Of a DNA stretch of 64,000 nucleotides, positions 24,988-33,576 are shown piece by piece. Within the stretch, counting starts at the first letter, position 1, and each line of letters begins with the position of its first letter. The stretch is taken from contig NZ_JAJAPB010000001.1 in assembly GCF_026226615.1 (NCBI RefSeq), positions 1 to 64,000 of the forward strand. Reading direction: 5' to 3'. Under the pieces are notes generated by a model. That model had not been told where the DNA came from, did no database searches, and saw only the letters and a list, made by a program, of their open reading frames with translations. The translations under genes and the position numbers were made by a program. Source of the stretch: Geovibrio ferrireducens. Its GTDB lineage: Bacteria; Chrysiogenota; Deferribacteres; Deferribacterales; Geovibrionaceae.

Positions 24988-25910
24988 TCCTTTAATTTCT
25001 TCAATCTCTCTGCCCTGCTTACGATTTCCTTTATGCGGAAACCAAAGTAGCCGTCAACTATGACCACCTCTCCGCGGGCTATTACCTTATTGTTAACAAC
25101 GAGTTCAACCGGTTCATCCGCAGATTCGTCAAGCTCCACAATGTTTCCGGAACCCATAGTAAGTATATCCTTAAGAAACATCCTTGTGGAGCCCATTTTA
25201 ACACTTACCGGAACATCAATATCCAGCAGCATGTCCATGTTCTGCACGCCCGATACGGAGGATGAGCCCATGGAGCCTATCGGATCGCCCATTCTGTCGT
25301 CCGGATCATCCGGAAAAGTGAACGCTGTGGCGAAATCCGGTTCATCATCAAGGGAAGCACCGGAGCTTCCGCTCTTAGAGGAAAACAGCGAAAGAAGATC
25401 CTCGTCCATAAAAAAGCGCATTGCAGTTTTGCGATCCCCTATGGTGAACTTCATATCGGCTATAAAATAGCTCTCAGACTGAAAGAGAGCGGAGTTCTCA
25501 TTCTTGATTACATCGTCAACCTTGAAGCTGACCTTTTTGCCGAGCCTTTCCTCCAAGGGAACGCTGAGTGAGGAGAGAACCTGCTGGCAAAGCTCCTTTA
25601 CAGCATCCGGGTCATCCTCACCAAGCTCATCTGTGCCTTCCGAATCCATCATGAGCATCAGCGCGGCGAGCATTGTTATATCCTTTGTATAAAAGAATAA
25701 GCCTGCATCAAAGCCGGACTTCTCCTCAGTTACGGATACCACGGTCTGCCCCTCGTACCCGTACATAAGCTCATCCGCATTACCGGCATAAGCATCGGAC
25801 ATGGAAATACTTATCTCTTTATCAAACATGCTGCCGAAGGTAGAGGCAAACATATCTGTTATTACTCCAGTAAAAGCGGCATACCTGCCTTTATCCAGTT
25901 CTTTCCTCAT
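24984..25910 (-). CDS. fliN: Flagellar switch protein FliN/FliY
   Basis: 308 residues, longer than a plain FliN. The N-terminal about 190 residues have a CheC/CheX-like look (TGVITDMFASTFGSMFDKEISISMSDAY, GLFFYTKDITMLAALMLMM, DAVKELCQQVLSSLSVPL), as in FliY. An acidic, serine-rich linker follows. The last 80 residues form the SpoA domain (MLLDIDVPVSVKMGSTRMFLKDILTMGSGNIVELDESADEPVELVVNNKVIARGEVVIV). It forms the C-ring with FliM. Whether the N-terminal part dephosphorylates CheY-P is unclear, because a cheZ is also present. It overlaps fliM by 20 nt. Confidence 0.9.
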   Translation of the reverse strand: MRKELDKGRYAAFTGVITDMFASTFGSMFDKEISISMSDAYAGNADELMYGYEGQTVVSVTEEKSGFDAGLFFYTKDITMLAALMLMMDSEGTDELGEDDPDAVKELCQQVLSSLSVPLEERLGKKVSFKVDDVIKNENSALFQSESYFIADMKFTIGDRKTAMRFFMDEDLLSLFSSKSGSSGASLDDEPDFATAFTFPDDPDDRMGDPIGSMGSSSVSGVQNMDMLLDIDVPVSVKMGSTRMFLKDILTMGSGNIVELDESADEPVELVVNNKVIARGEVVIVDGYFGFRIKEIVSRAERLKKLKD

Positions 25911-26901
25911 TACCTTCTTCCGTTATTATTTCATTTATTCTGACAGCCTTACGCACACCAAGCGTTCCTATGTGGCCGAAAAATTTCTTTTTGTTATTAA
26001 TATGTATGTTTGAAGGAGTGCCCGCTTTCGCGTCCATCATAACAAGGTCGCCTTCCTGAAGATTCATTATCTCTTCTATCGTCAGCGTAGTGTGCCCCAG
26101 AGAAGCGCGGAAGGGAATCCTTATCTCCTCCAGCATATCAAGGATATGCTTTTCATTGTCCCCGAACCTGCCCTTTTTCGCACCGATCAGCCAGTCCTGA
26201 CTGCTGATTTTGCCGAGAACGGGCTCAAGAACTATGGCAGGAATACACAGATTCATCATCCCCGTGGCCTCGCCGAACTTTATCTCAAACACCACAAGGA
26301 TCACAACCTCGTTCTGAGCAACAATCTGAATGATATGAGGGCTGTTCTCGCTCAGTTCCTTCTTGAAACGTATATTCTGGACAATCTGCCGCCATACCTC
26401 CTCAAGATCCTTGAGAATCAGGCTTATTATCCCCTCGATTATATGCTGCTCAAGGCTGGTAAGCTCACGGGTCTGGAACAGAGGCTGGCCGGGGCCGCCC
26501 AAAAGCTTGTCAACTATGGGAAACACCAGCGAAGGGTTTATCTCCAGAACCGCGTTCCCCTCCATGGGTATCATACTTATAATGTTGAAACTGGTGGGGT
26601 CAGGCAGAGACATAAGAAACTCGCCGTATGTCATCTGATCCACGCTCACCAGAGTTATGTCTGTGATGGTCCTCAAAAAGTTTGACAGAGAAGACGAGAA
26701 GTTGCGCGCAAACTTATCATGAAGGTTGCGGATCGAACGAAGCTGCTCCTTTGAAACCCTGTCCGGCCTGCGGAAATCGTAAACCGAAATCTTCTTGGGC
26801 ACAAAGTCAAGCTGCTGTATCGAATTGTCCGATAAATCATCCTCCGTTGACACGGTGGACAATAGAGCATCAATCTCTTCCTGACTTAAAATATCTGCCA
26901 T
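25891..26901 (-). CDS. fliM: Flagellar motor switch protein FliM
   Basis: 336 residues. The N-terminal peptide MADILSQEEIDALLS is the CheY-P docking site; the middle domain contains MIPMEGNAVLEINPSLVFPIVDKLLGGPG; the C-terminal SpoA domain includes LTIEEIMNLQEGDLVMMDAKAG. It builds the C-ring with FliN and FliG. The present start lacks a strong ribosome site of its own. Its first 44 nt are repeated at 27050-27093, where a good AGGAAAGCAG precedes the ATG; the upstream copy is probably the ancestral start. Confidence 0.95.
   Translation of the reverse strand: MADILSQEEIDALLSTVSTEDDLSDNSIQQLDFVPKKISVYDFRRPDRVSKEQLRSIRNLHDKFARNFSSSLSNFLRTITDITLVSVDQMTYGEFLMSLPDPTSFNIISMIPMEGNAVLEINPSLVFPIVDKLLGGPGQPLFQTRELTSLEQHIIEGIISLILKDLEEVWRQIVQNIRFKKELSENSPHIIQIVAQNEVVILVVFEIKFGEATGMMNLCIPAIVLEPVLGKISSQDWLIGAKKGRFGDNEKHILDMLEEIRIPFRASLGHTTLTIEEIMNLQEGDLVMMDAKAGTPSNIHINNKKKFFGHIGTLGVRKAVRINEIITEEGNEERTG
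26858..26901. repeat. First 44 nt of fliM (direct repeat, in-gene copy)
   Basis: Identical to 27050-27093 over 44 bp, beginning exactly at the fliM ATG. The two copies are separated by 148 bp containing a hairpin-rich element. Confidence 0.9.
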
Positions 26902-27049
26902 ATATTAATCCGTTACTCCGTTTATAACCGTATATTGTCCACAGGCGTTCCCACGGATGGGAACACGCCGTGCGAAGCGAAGCCGCATACATGCGGCGCG
27001 AGCGTGTGCGGAAAAAAGACAGGAAGTGCTTTTTTTCCGTATCAAGACA
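26902..27049. mobile_element. Repeat element E2 inserted in the fliM 5' end
   Basis: 148 bp between 44-bp direct repeats. In order on the plus strand: a GTTCCC/GGGAAC stem with loop ACGGAT (about 26947-26964); the shared core CGCCGTGCGAAGCGAAG, CCGCAT/ATGCGG, CGCGAGCGTGTG; and a CGGAAAAAA/TTTTTTTCCG stem with loop GACAGGAAGTGC (about 27009-27039). The core matches E1 and E3. It carries no transposase. Confidence 0.68.
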
Positions 27050-27093
27050 GACAATAGAGCATCAATCTCTTCCTGACTTAAAATATCTGCCAT
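26905..27093 (-). CDS. Leader ORF: duplicated fliM start running through element E2
   Basis: 62 codons. The first 15 residues equal those of FliM, then the frame continues through the element without a stop (Arg/Ala-rich, no known domain) and ends with TAA at 26905-26907, three nt before the fliM ATG. The original ribosome site (AGGAAAGCAG) precedes its ATG. Ribosomes that finish this ORF could restart on fliM, keeping expression after the insertion. Whether the peptide matters is unknown. Confidence 0.4.
   Translation of the reverse strand: MADILSQEEIDALLSVLIRKKSTSCLFSAHARAACMRLRFARRVPIRGNACGQYTVINGVTD
27050..27093. repeat. Duplicated fliM start (direct repeat, upstream copy)
   Basis: The copy of 26858-26901 that lies next to the probable original ribosome-binding site. 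Only the flanks differ. Confidence 0.9.
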
Positions 27094-27141
27094 CTGCTTT
27101 CCTGTTTAAATATTTAAATTCCAGTTTTTGGGGAAGAGCCT

Positions 27142-27241
27142 GAGAAACACTTTTTTTTCGTTAAAAAAGGGTTTCTCGGTTTAGCTTTAAAAAAAATATT
27201 TTTCTCAAGCCAAGGGAAACTTTTTAGGAACAAAGTTTCCC
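27142..27241. terminator. Two hairpins after cheB
   Basis: One hairpin pairs GAGAAAC (27142-27148) with GTTTCTC (27171-27177) and has inner T and A tracts. The second pairs GGGAAACTTT (27214-27223) with AAAGTTTCCC (27232-27241) perfectly, loop 8 nt. They fill the gap between cheB and fliM. On the minus strand the second is followed by a long T tract around 27190, so some termination after cheB is plausible. They may also be dispersed repeats. Confidence 0.5.
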
Positions 27242-27295
27242 TCTAACCCTTCAAAAACTCTTCTGCTTCGCAACATACAAATACTGCTCTGTGCA

Positions 27296-28384
27296 TTACC
27301 TGCAATGGAATATTATCCTGTTAAATATATCGTCAAGGGAAACAATTTCATCAGCTATTCCCGCTTCGACCACAGCGCGGGGCATTCCGTAGACTATGCT
27401 TGATTCCTCATCCTGCGCTATGACGTTTCCGCCTTTTAGTTTAAGGAGCTGGAGCCCTTTTTTGCCGTCAGCGCCCATGCCGGTCATGATGACGCCGAGG
27501 GCATCTTTTCCGGCGGCTTCCGCCACAGAGGCCGCTGTTACGTCCACGCTGGGCACATGAAGGTGTCCGCCTGCGTCTGAATTAAGCTCTGTGACGTAGT
27601 TTGCGCCTATTTTTTTTATTCTCAGGTGCTGCCCGCCTTTTGCTATGTAAACAGTGTTGGGCTCAAGTTTTTCATTCCCCTGAGATTCTATAACATTCAG
27701 CTTGCTCAGTGAGTTGAGCCTCTGCGCGAGTGACTGAGTGAAGTTCGGCGGCATGTGCTGCACAACAACTATCGGCACTCCGATGTCGCCGGGCAGTCTG
27801 GGTATAACCTTCTGGAGTGACTGGGGCCCCCCGGTGGAGGTTCCGATTATCACTATGCGCTTATGGCCGGGTTTGGAAACGGTTTTTCCTGCGGGAGCAG
27901 CAGGAGCCTGAAGTCCTCCTGACGGAGCTCCCGCAGCAGCGGGTCTTGCAAATGATGCAGGGCGCAGCCTGCGCATGAGGTTTGTTCTTCTGGCGAACTG
28001 CTTTATCTTATTGCGCAGATCGTCTTCTATATTCATAACGCCGAAGCTGGCGAATGATTTCTCTTTCGGTATGAAGTCCACCGCGCCCAGATCAAGGGCT
28101 TTCATAGTAGCTTCCGCACCCTCTGTGGTAAGGGAACTGACCATAATGACGGGCAGAGGATTCTCGCTCATTATTTTTTCAAGAGCGCTCAGTCCGTCCA
28201 TTCTGGGCATTTCAATATCGAGGGTCATTACATCGGGTTTAAGGTTTCTCGCCATTTCAACGGCATCCAGACCGTTGCGTCCCTGCCCGACTATCTCAAT
28301 CTCTGAATCCTTGGCGAGCATGGATTCAATGGCTTTTCTCATAAATGCGGAATCATCAACAATAACAACCTTGATTTTATTCAT
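27296..28384 (-). CDS. cheB: Chemoreceptor glutamate methylesterase CheB
   Basis: 362 residues. An N-terminal receiver (D56 in VMTLDIEMPRMDG) and an Ala/Pro-rich linker lead to the methylesterase domain. The catalytic serine is in GTSTGGPQSLQ, the histidine in VVQHMPPNFT and the aspartate in VIMTGMGADGKKG. It removes methyl groups added by CheR. Its start overlaps the fliA stop by 8 nt. Confidence 0.96.
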   Translation of the reverse strand: MNKIKVVIVDDSAFMRKAIESMLAKDSEIEIVGQGRNGLDAVEMARNLKPDVMTLDIEMPRMDGLSALEKIMSENPLPVIMVSSLTTEGAEATMKALDLGAVDFIPKEKSFASFGVMNIEDDLRNKIKQFARRTNLMRRLRPASFARPAAAGAPSGGLQAPAAPAGKTVSKPGHKRIVIIGTSTGGPQSLQKVIPRLPGDIGVPIVVVQHMPPNFTQSLAQRLNSLSKLNVIESQGNEKLEPNTVYIAKGGQHLRIKKIGANYVTELNSDAGGHLHVPSVDVTAASVAEAAGKDALGVIMTGMGADGKKGLQLLKLKGGNVIAQDEESSIVYGMPRAVVEAGIADEIVSLDDIFNRIIFHCR

Positions 28385-29117
28385 AGAACTCTTTCAGCCT
28401 CCTTTTGAGTTTTGTCACGGCCGCAGAGTGGATTTGTGAAACCCTCGATTCTGTAATGTTAAGAACCTCTGCAATCTCCTTCATAGTCAGCTCTTCGTAA
28501 TAATAAAGGGTAATGGCGTATTTCTCTTTTTCGGGGAGGCTGTCTATCTCCTCGCCGAGCCTTTCTATGAGCTTATTCTTCACCGCCTCGTCTTCCGGGG
28601 TGAGTCCCTTGCTTTTTATAAAATCGATCAGGTTGTTTTCCCCTTCGCCGCCGACAGATTCGTCAAGGCTGAGGAGTTTGTCATTATCCTGAAGTTCAAG
28701 AAGGCGGTAGACCTCCTTCGCTTCAAAGTCGCTCCCGGCGACTATTTCCTCCACGGAGGGGCGTGAGCCCTGCTCCCGGTAGGTTCTCTCTATAAATGCC
28801 TCAAGCTGCTTAAGCCTGGTGCGCACGTTTCTGGGAAGAAAGTCAAGGCTCCTCAGAGTATCAAGGATTGAGCCCTTGATCCTCCTTTCGGCAAAGGTGT
28901 AGAAATTCACATTTCTGTCCTTGTCAAAGCGGTCCATGCTTTCTATCAGCCCGACGCAGGCTGAGGAGTAAAGGTCGTCAAGATCAACGCTGTCAGGAAG
29001 AGACGCACTCATACGGATAACCCAGGACTTTATCCTGGGCATAAACTCCTGAATGATTTTTTCCCGCTCTTCGGGGGAAAACCTGTTTACAGCGCCGCCT
29101 GCCTCATAGTGCATCAA
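28377..29117 (-). CDS. fliA: Flagellar sigma factor FliA (sigma-28)
   Basis: 246 residues of the FliA/WhiG type. Region 2 contains DLYSSACVGLIESMDRFDKDRNVNFYTFAERRIKGSILD; region 4 contains KEKYAITLYYYEELTMKEIAEVLNITESRVSQIHSAA. It directs RNA polymerase to late flagellar and chemotaxis promoters. A GCCGATAA element at 15120-15127 could be a target. It overlaps the 67-residue gene and cheB. Confidence 0.95.
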   Translation of the reverse strand: MMHYEAGGAVNRFSPEEREKIIQEFMPRIKSWVIRMSASLPDSVDLDDLYSSACVGLIESMDRFDKDRNVNFYTFAERRIKGSILDTLRSLDFLPRNVRTRLKQLEAFIERTYREQGSRPSVEEIVAGSDFEAKEVYRLLELQDNDKLLSLDESVGGEGENNLIDFIKSKGLTPEDEAVKNKLIERLGEEIDSLPEKEKYAITLYYYEELTMKEIAEVLNITESRVSQIHSAAVTKLKRRLKEFYE

Positions 29118-29317
29118 AGTATCTTCCTGTAGTTAATCATAATCTTGTCTATGTAGAGGAAAAGTTTTTCGGTTACGTAATAAATAATGAAAAACATTAT
29201 AATATCCCTCGTCACATAAGTCAATTTTACCTCAAGCAGAAAGAACTTGTAAACAAATGAAGAAACAAAGGCCACAGTGGCCAGCATAAGCGCTATCTCC
29301 CTGTGGAGGAAACTCAT
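29114..29317 (-). CDS. 67-residue membrane protein between flhG and fliA
   Basis: Two predicted membrane helices (about 7-28 and 36-57) and a basic C-terminal tail. No family is recognised. Overlaps of 4 nt with flhG (ATGA at 29314-29317) and with fliA (29114-29117) show it is a real, coupled gene. Its position in the regulatory part of the operon hints at a link to flagellar placement or FliA control, but nothing in the sequence proves this. Confidence 0.65.
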   Translation of the reverse strand: MSFLHREIALMLATVAFVSSFVYKFFLLEVKLTYVTRDIIMFFIIYYVTEKLFLYIDKIMINYRKIL

Positions 29318-30159
29318 TTGAACACCCCCTTAAGAAGGCTGTAGAGTCCTTCCTTCCGGGTGTTTTCGGCGGGGAGCCCCAGAATATTTCTCGCTATATT
29401 GTAAATATCGCGGGAGTATGCGCCGTTCTGGTTTATTTCGCACACGGGCTTCTGAAATTTTACAGAGCTTATCACCTGCTTGTCCTCGCGCAGGTGTCCG
29501 AGAAGGTCAAGCTCAACATCGAGAAACTTCTTCGCAACGTTTTTCATGCTCATGTAAATATTTTTTACGCCGTTCACATCGTCCACCCTGTTGAGCACGA
29601 AGCGGATGCGGTTTATTCCGTGGTCAAAGTGCACCACCTTCATAAACGCGTATGCATCGGTAATCGCAGTGGGCTCAGGCTGGGTGATCACTATCACAGT
29701 GTCTGCTATGGCTGCGAATTTCGTTACGGTTTCAGATATGCCCGCACCGGTATCAAACAGTATGTAGTCGTAAGCTCCGTCAAGATTTACGAATATTTCC
29801 ACTATTTTTTCAAACTCGCTCTCGCTGAGGTTGGTGAGGTCGGAAAATCCGCTGGAAGCGGGGATTACATCAAATCCGTAAATATCTTTCTTGATTACAT
29901 TTTCTATCTCCGCTTCCCCCTGCATATATTTCCGGATTGAAGCGGTTACGGTGAGATTAAGCAGTATATCAACATTGGCGAGCCCTAAATCCGCATCGAA
30001 AACAAGAACTTTTTTCCCCATTTTCGCCAGCCAGTAGGCAAGGTTTACCACAAAGTTGGTCTTGCCGACCCCTCCCTTGCCGCTGGAGACGGAAATATAC
30101 TTTGCCCGCCGCTTTTTATCCCATGCTTTTCGTCTTAAATTGTGCGCCTGATCTGTCAT
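29314..30159 (-). CDS. flhG: Flagellar number regulator FlhG (MinD-like ATPase)
   Basis: 281 residues. The deviant Walker A is SSGKGGVGKTNFVVNLA; DADLGLANVDILL and FDTGAGIS follow as in FlhG/FleN/YlxH. It sets flagellar number with FlhF at the pole. A C-terminal amphipathic segment (about 265-281) could bind the membrane. Coupled to flhF by a 4-nt overlap. Confidence 0.94.
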   Translation of the reverse strand: MTDQAHNLRRKAWDKKRRAKYISVSSGKGGVGKTNFVVNLAYWLAKMGKKVLVFDADLGLANVDILLNLTVTASIRKYMQGEAEIENVIKKDIYGFDVIPASSGFSDLTNLSESEFEKIVEIFVNLDGAYDYILFDTGAGISETVTKFAAIADTVIVITQPEPTAITDAYAFMKVVHFDHGINRIRFVLNRVDDVNGVKNIYMSMKNVAKKFLDVELDLLGHLREDKQVISSVKFQKPVCEINQNGAYSRDIYNIARNILGLPAENTRKEGLYSLLKGVFK

Positions 30160-31493
30160 CTTTCACTCCAGAACCCCGGAATATCCCTGAGGATCTGACT
30201 AGCAATCTTCCTGCCATCGGGAATTTCCATATCATCAGGGACATTCTGACCTGTGGAAAGAAGGAGAACAGGAGTTTTCTTGCGGATGGGAAGGTTCACC
30301 ATAGGCCCGAAGTATTTTGTTTCATCCAGCTTGGTGAACACCACATATTCCGGCATGAGCGCGCTGTAATTTTCAAAGGTTTCGGCCATTTCCGCGTGGT
30401 TGCTGCTCATGGACATAACAAGGGCAACGGTCATCCTGTCCCCTGCGCTGAGGAATCTGCGGAGATCGCCTATCTGCTCAGTGTCGAACTGGCTTCTGCC
30501 CATGGAATCCACAAAAACGTAATCATAGCCTTCCGTGCGGGCGAGTATAGCCTGAAGCTCTTCCGGGCTGGAGGCAACCTGAAGGGGTATATCCACAATC
30601 TCAGCATAGGTCTTAAGCTGTTCCACTGCGCCTATCCTGAAATTATCTATGGTGATGAGGCTCACTCTTTTTTTCAGTTTTAGGGAAAGATTGGCTGCAA
30701 TTTTCGCCACAGTGGTGGTTTTGCCCACTCCTGTGGGGCCGACAAAGGCAACAATCTTCCTGTTGAGGGATGAGAAATAGTCCTTCTCGATGGGGATGAG
30801 ATCCCCAAGCAGCTGGACAATGAGGTTGCGTATCTGGCTTTTGGTAAGCCCTGCTGTGGCGCGTTTTTCTATACGTTTAAGGAATTTATATGCGATAACG
30901 TCATCCACGCCGTTCTTCACCATAAGGGAGTAAAACTCCTTAAGCTGCTCCGGCAGGTCGACTACTATGTTCTCGGTGAGGACGCTTTTCATCTCAAGCA
31001 TCTGCTTCTTGATCTCGGCCACGTCAGAGATAAGGCTTTCAAAGCGGTTCAGCCCAAGGGTGTTTATGAGTTCCGCCAGTTTGTCCACCCCGCCCTGCTG
31101 GTAGGTTTCGGGTTTAATCTGCTTTGCCTGTCTGGATGTTTCTGATCTGTAGACTGTTTCCTGTGACGGACGGCGTATATCAGAGGCGAAGGTTTCCGGC
31201 CTGAACTCATCATCCTCCTTCGGTGCTGCCATTTTGCCGAAACCGTTATAAGTGGAGCCTGAACCCTGCGGCTTGGGTCTGGCGGCCTTTGCCTTGGCGG
31301 TTTTTTCCATGAGAATCCGCTCGTCCATATCCACCGCGGCTGTAACCTCAATAAGAGGCTTGGAGAAAAGACCGAAGCTGTTGTTTTTAACGACTTTTCT
31401 GGTGGAGAGAATGACAGCCTCGGAGCCGAGCTCCTGCTTGATCATTCTCATCGCTTCAGCCATGTCGTATGCTTCGTACTTTTTTATCTTCAT
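30156..31493 (-). CDS. flhF: Flagellar GTPase FlhF
   Basis: 445 residues. The N-terminal B domain (MKIKKYEAYDMAEAMRMIKQELGSEAVILSTRKV) is followed by an unstructured linker, then the SRP-type NG domains with P-loop VGPTGVGKTTTVAKIAANL and DSMGRSQFD, FTKLDET. It places the flagellum at the pole. Overlaps flhA by 4 nt. Confidence 0.95.
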   Translation of the reverse strand: MKIKKYEAYDMAEAMRMIKQELGSEAVILSTRKVVKNNSFGLFSKPLIEVTAAVDMDERILMEKTAKAKAARPKPQGSGSTYNGFGKMAAPKEDDEFRPETFASDIRRPSQETVYRSETSRQAKQIKPETYQQGGVDKLAELINTLGLNRFESLISDVAEIKKQMLEMKSVLTENIVVDLPEQLKEFYSLMVKNGVDDVIAYKFLKRIEKRATAGLTKSQIRNLIVQLLGDLIPIEKDYFSSLNRKIVAFVGPTGVGKTTTVAKIAANLSLKLKKRVSLITIDNFRIGAVEQLKTYAEIVDIPLQVASSPEELQAILARTEGYDYVFVDSMGRSQFDTEQIGDLRRFLSAGDRMTVALVMSMSSNHAEMAETFENYSALMPEYVVFTKLDETKYFGPMVNLPIRKKTPVLLLSTGQNVPDDMEIPDGRKIASQILRDIPGFWSER

Positions 31494-33571
31494 ATCTTAA
31501 TCTCCAGCATGCCGAGGCTTTCTATCCTGACATTCTCGCTTATTTCATTGTGGGATATAACATTAATATTCTTAATGAACTTCTCCGCAAAACGCCTCAT
31601 GGCCGAACGCAGGGGCGGCGAAATAACAAGAACGGGGCTGAACCCCTTCTGTGACACCTCATCCACCTTGGCTATCATCTTGGAAAGTATCTTCTGTGCC
31701 GCAAGGGGATCTATAAGTATATCCCTTCCTTCGTCACCCTGCTGTAGATTTTTCGCCAGAAGCTGCTCAATCTCGGATGGCAGAGTAAATACATAGAGCG
31801 CTCCGTCCGGTGCGAGGAGGCTTTCCGTTATCTGCCTTCTCAGAGAGAGGCGCACCCTCTCCGTTAGGTTTTCCACATCCTTGGTCTGCACCCCGTAAGA
31901 AGCGAGAACTTCCAGAATGCTCCGCAGGTTGCGGATGGAGATTCTTTCCCTCAGCAGGTTCTGCAATACCCTGTTCACAGTGCCCAGATCCAGTATGCCG
32001 GGAACGAGATCCTCCACCAGCTTCGGAAATTTTTCCTTAACGCCGTTGACAAGCTCAAGGGTTTCCTGCCTTCCGATGAGTTCGTTGGCATAGGACTTTA
32101 TCACCTCCGTGAGGTGGGTTGCAATCACCGTCGCGGGGTCAACTATGGTGAAGCCGTTAAGCTCCGCCTTCTCTTTCTGGCGTTCATCCACCCATTTGGC
32201 GGCAAGCCCGAAGGCAGGCTCCTTGGTGGGTATTCCGTCTATCTTGTCCACGCTCCCTTCCGGGTTCATCACAAGAAACCTGTCGGGGAAGATTGTTCCC
32301 GTGGCGACCTTTACACCTTTGAGGAGTATGTTGTATCCGTTTCCGTCAAGCTGGAGATTGTCCCTTATCCTCACGGGAGGAACTATAATCCCCATCTCAA
32401 GGGCAATCTGCTTGCGTATTGATTTTATGCGGTTAAGCAGGGTTCCGCCCTGAGCGGAATCCACAAGGGGGATAAGGCTGAAACCTATTCCAAGTTCCAT
32501 TGTATCCATTTCCAGCAGCTCCCTGACCTCTTCCTCCTCAGTCGCGGGCTTGCGCTCCTCCTCCTGTTCCTCTTTCTCCTCCTCCGGCTGTTCAGCACCC
32601 TTCTTCACAGAGTAGGCTATGCTGAAAAAGATAGCGGAGAGGAAAAGGAACGGGAAAAACGGCATTCCGGGAACAACAGCAAAGAAAAGGAGAATGCCTC
32701 CTGTTATGTAAAGCACTCTGGTGCTGCGGAAAAGCTGCCTGGCAAGCTGTCCGCTGAGGTCTTTGTCCCCGCCGCCCGCTCTGGAAACTATGAGACCGGC
32801 CGCAGTGGAGACTATGAGTGAGGGTATCTGGCTCACCAGACCGTCACCCACTGTAAGTATTGTAAAAACACCAGCGGCTTCGGCCACTTCCATTCCGTTC
32901 TGGAGAACGCCTATGGCAAGACCGCCCGCGATGTTTATGCCTGTTATGATAAGACCCGCAACGGCATCACCGCGGACGAACTTGCTCGCACCGTCCATGG
33001 CTCCGTAGTAGTCTGCTTCCTGCTGAATTTTAGCTCTCTTCGCCTTCGCCCCTGCCTCGTCGATGAGCCCTGCGTTGAGGTCAGCATCGATACTCATCTG
33101 TTTTCCGGGCATGGCATCCAGCGTGAATCTCGCTGCGACTTCCGCTATACGGCCTGAACCCTTGGTGATAACCATGAAGTTAATCAGCACAAGGATAAGG
33201 AATATGATAACGCCCACCGTGTAGTTTCCGCCCACAACATACTGCCCGAATGCCTGAATCACGTTTCCTGCTGCGCCTTCACCCTCCGAACCGTTCAGGA
33301 GGATTCTCCTTGTGGAGGCAACGTTCAGCGAAAGCCTGAACAGGGTAATGATAAGCAGCACAGACGGAAATGTGGAGAACTTAAGCGGCTCATCCGCGTA
33401 AATCGCCACCATGAGGATAAGAACGGAAAGGGCAATGCTGCACACAAGGAGAAGGTCGAGAATAACGGCGGGCACTGGCAGAACCATGACGATGATTATG
33501 CCGATAAAAAACAGACCGAAGCCTATTTCGCCCTGTTTTATCAATTTTGTCATAAGACTGGACTGCGCCAC
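31490..33571 (-). CDS. flhA: Flagellar export protein FlhA
   Basis: 693 residues. About eight N-terminal membrane helices (to about residue 325) carry the FHIPEP signature region RFTLDAMPGKQMSIDADLNAGLIDE. An acidic linker (EEEKEEQEEER) and the large cytoplasmic export-substrate ring domain follow. It is the proton-driven core of the flagellar type III export gate. Confidence 0.97.
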   Translation of the reverse strand: MAQSSLMTKLIKQGEIGFGLFFIGIIIVMVLPVPAVILDLLLVCSIALSVLILMVAIYADEPLKFSTFPSVLLIITLFRLSLNVASTRRILLNGSEGEGAAGNVIQAFGQYVVGGNYTVGVIIFLILVLINFMVITKGSGRIAEVAARFTLDAMPGKQMSIDADLNAGLIDEAGAKAKRAKIQQEADYYGAMDGASKFVRGDAVAGLIITGINIAGGLAIGVLQNGMEVAEAAGVFTILTVGDGLVSQIPSLIVSTAAGLIVSRAGGGDKDLSGQLARQLFRSTRVLYITGGILLFFAVVPGMPFFPFLFLSAIFFSIAYSVKKGAEQPEEEKEEQEEERKPATEEEEVRELLEMDTMELGIGFSLIPLVDSAQGGTLLNRIKSIRKQIALEMGIIVPPVRIRDNLQLDGNGYNILLKGVKVATGTIFPDRFLVMNPEGSVDKIDGIPTKEPAFGLAAKWVDERQKEKAELNGFTIVDPATVIATHLTEVIKSYANELIGRQETLELVNGVKEKFPKLVEDLVPGILDLGTVNRVLQNLLRERISIRNLRSILEVLASYGVQTKDVENLTERVRLSLRRQITESLLAPDGALYVFTLPSEIEQLLAKNLQQGDEGRDILIDPLAAQKILSKMIAKVDEVSQKGFSPVLVISPPLRSAMRRFAEKFIKNINVISHNEISENVRIESLGMLEIKI

Positions 33572-33576
33572 TTACA

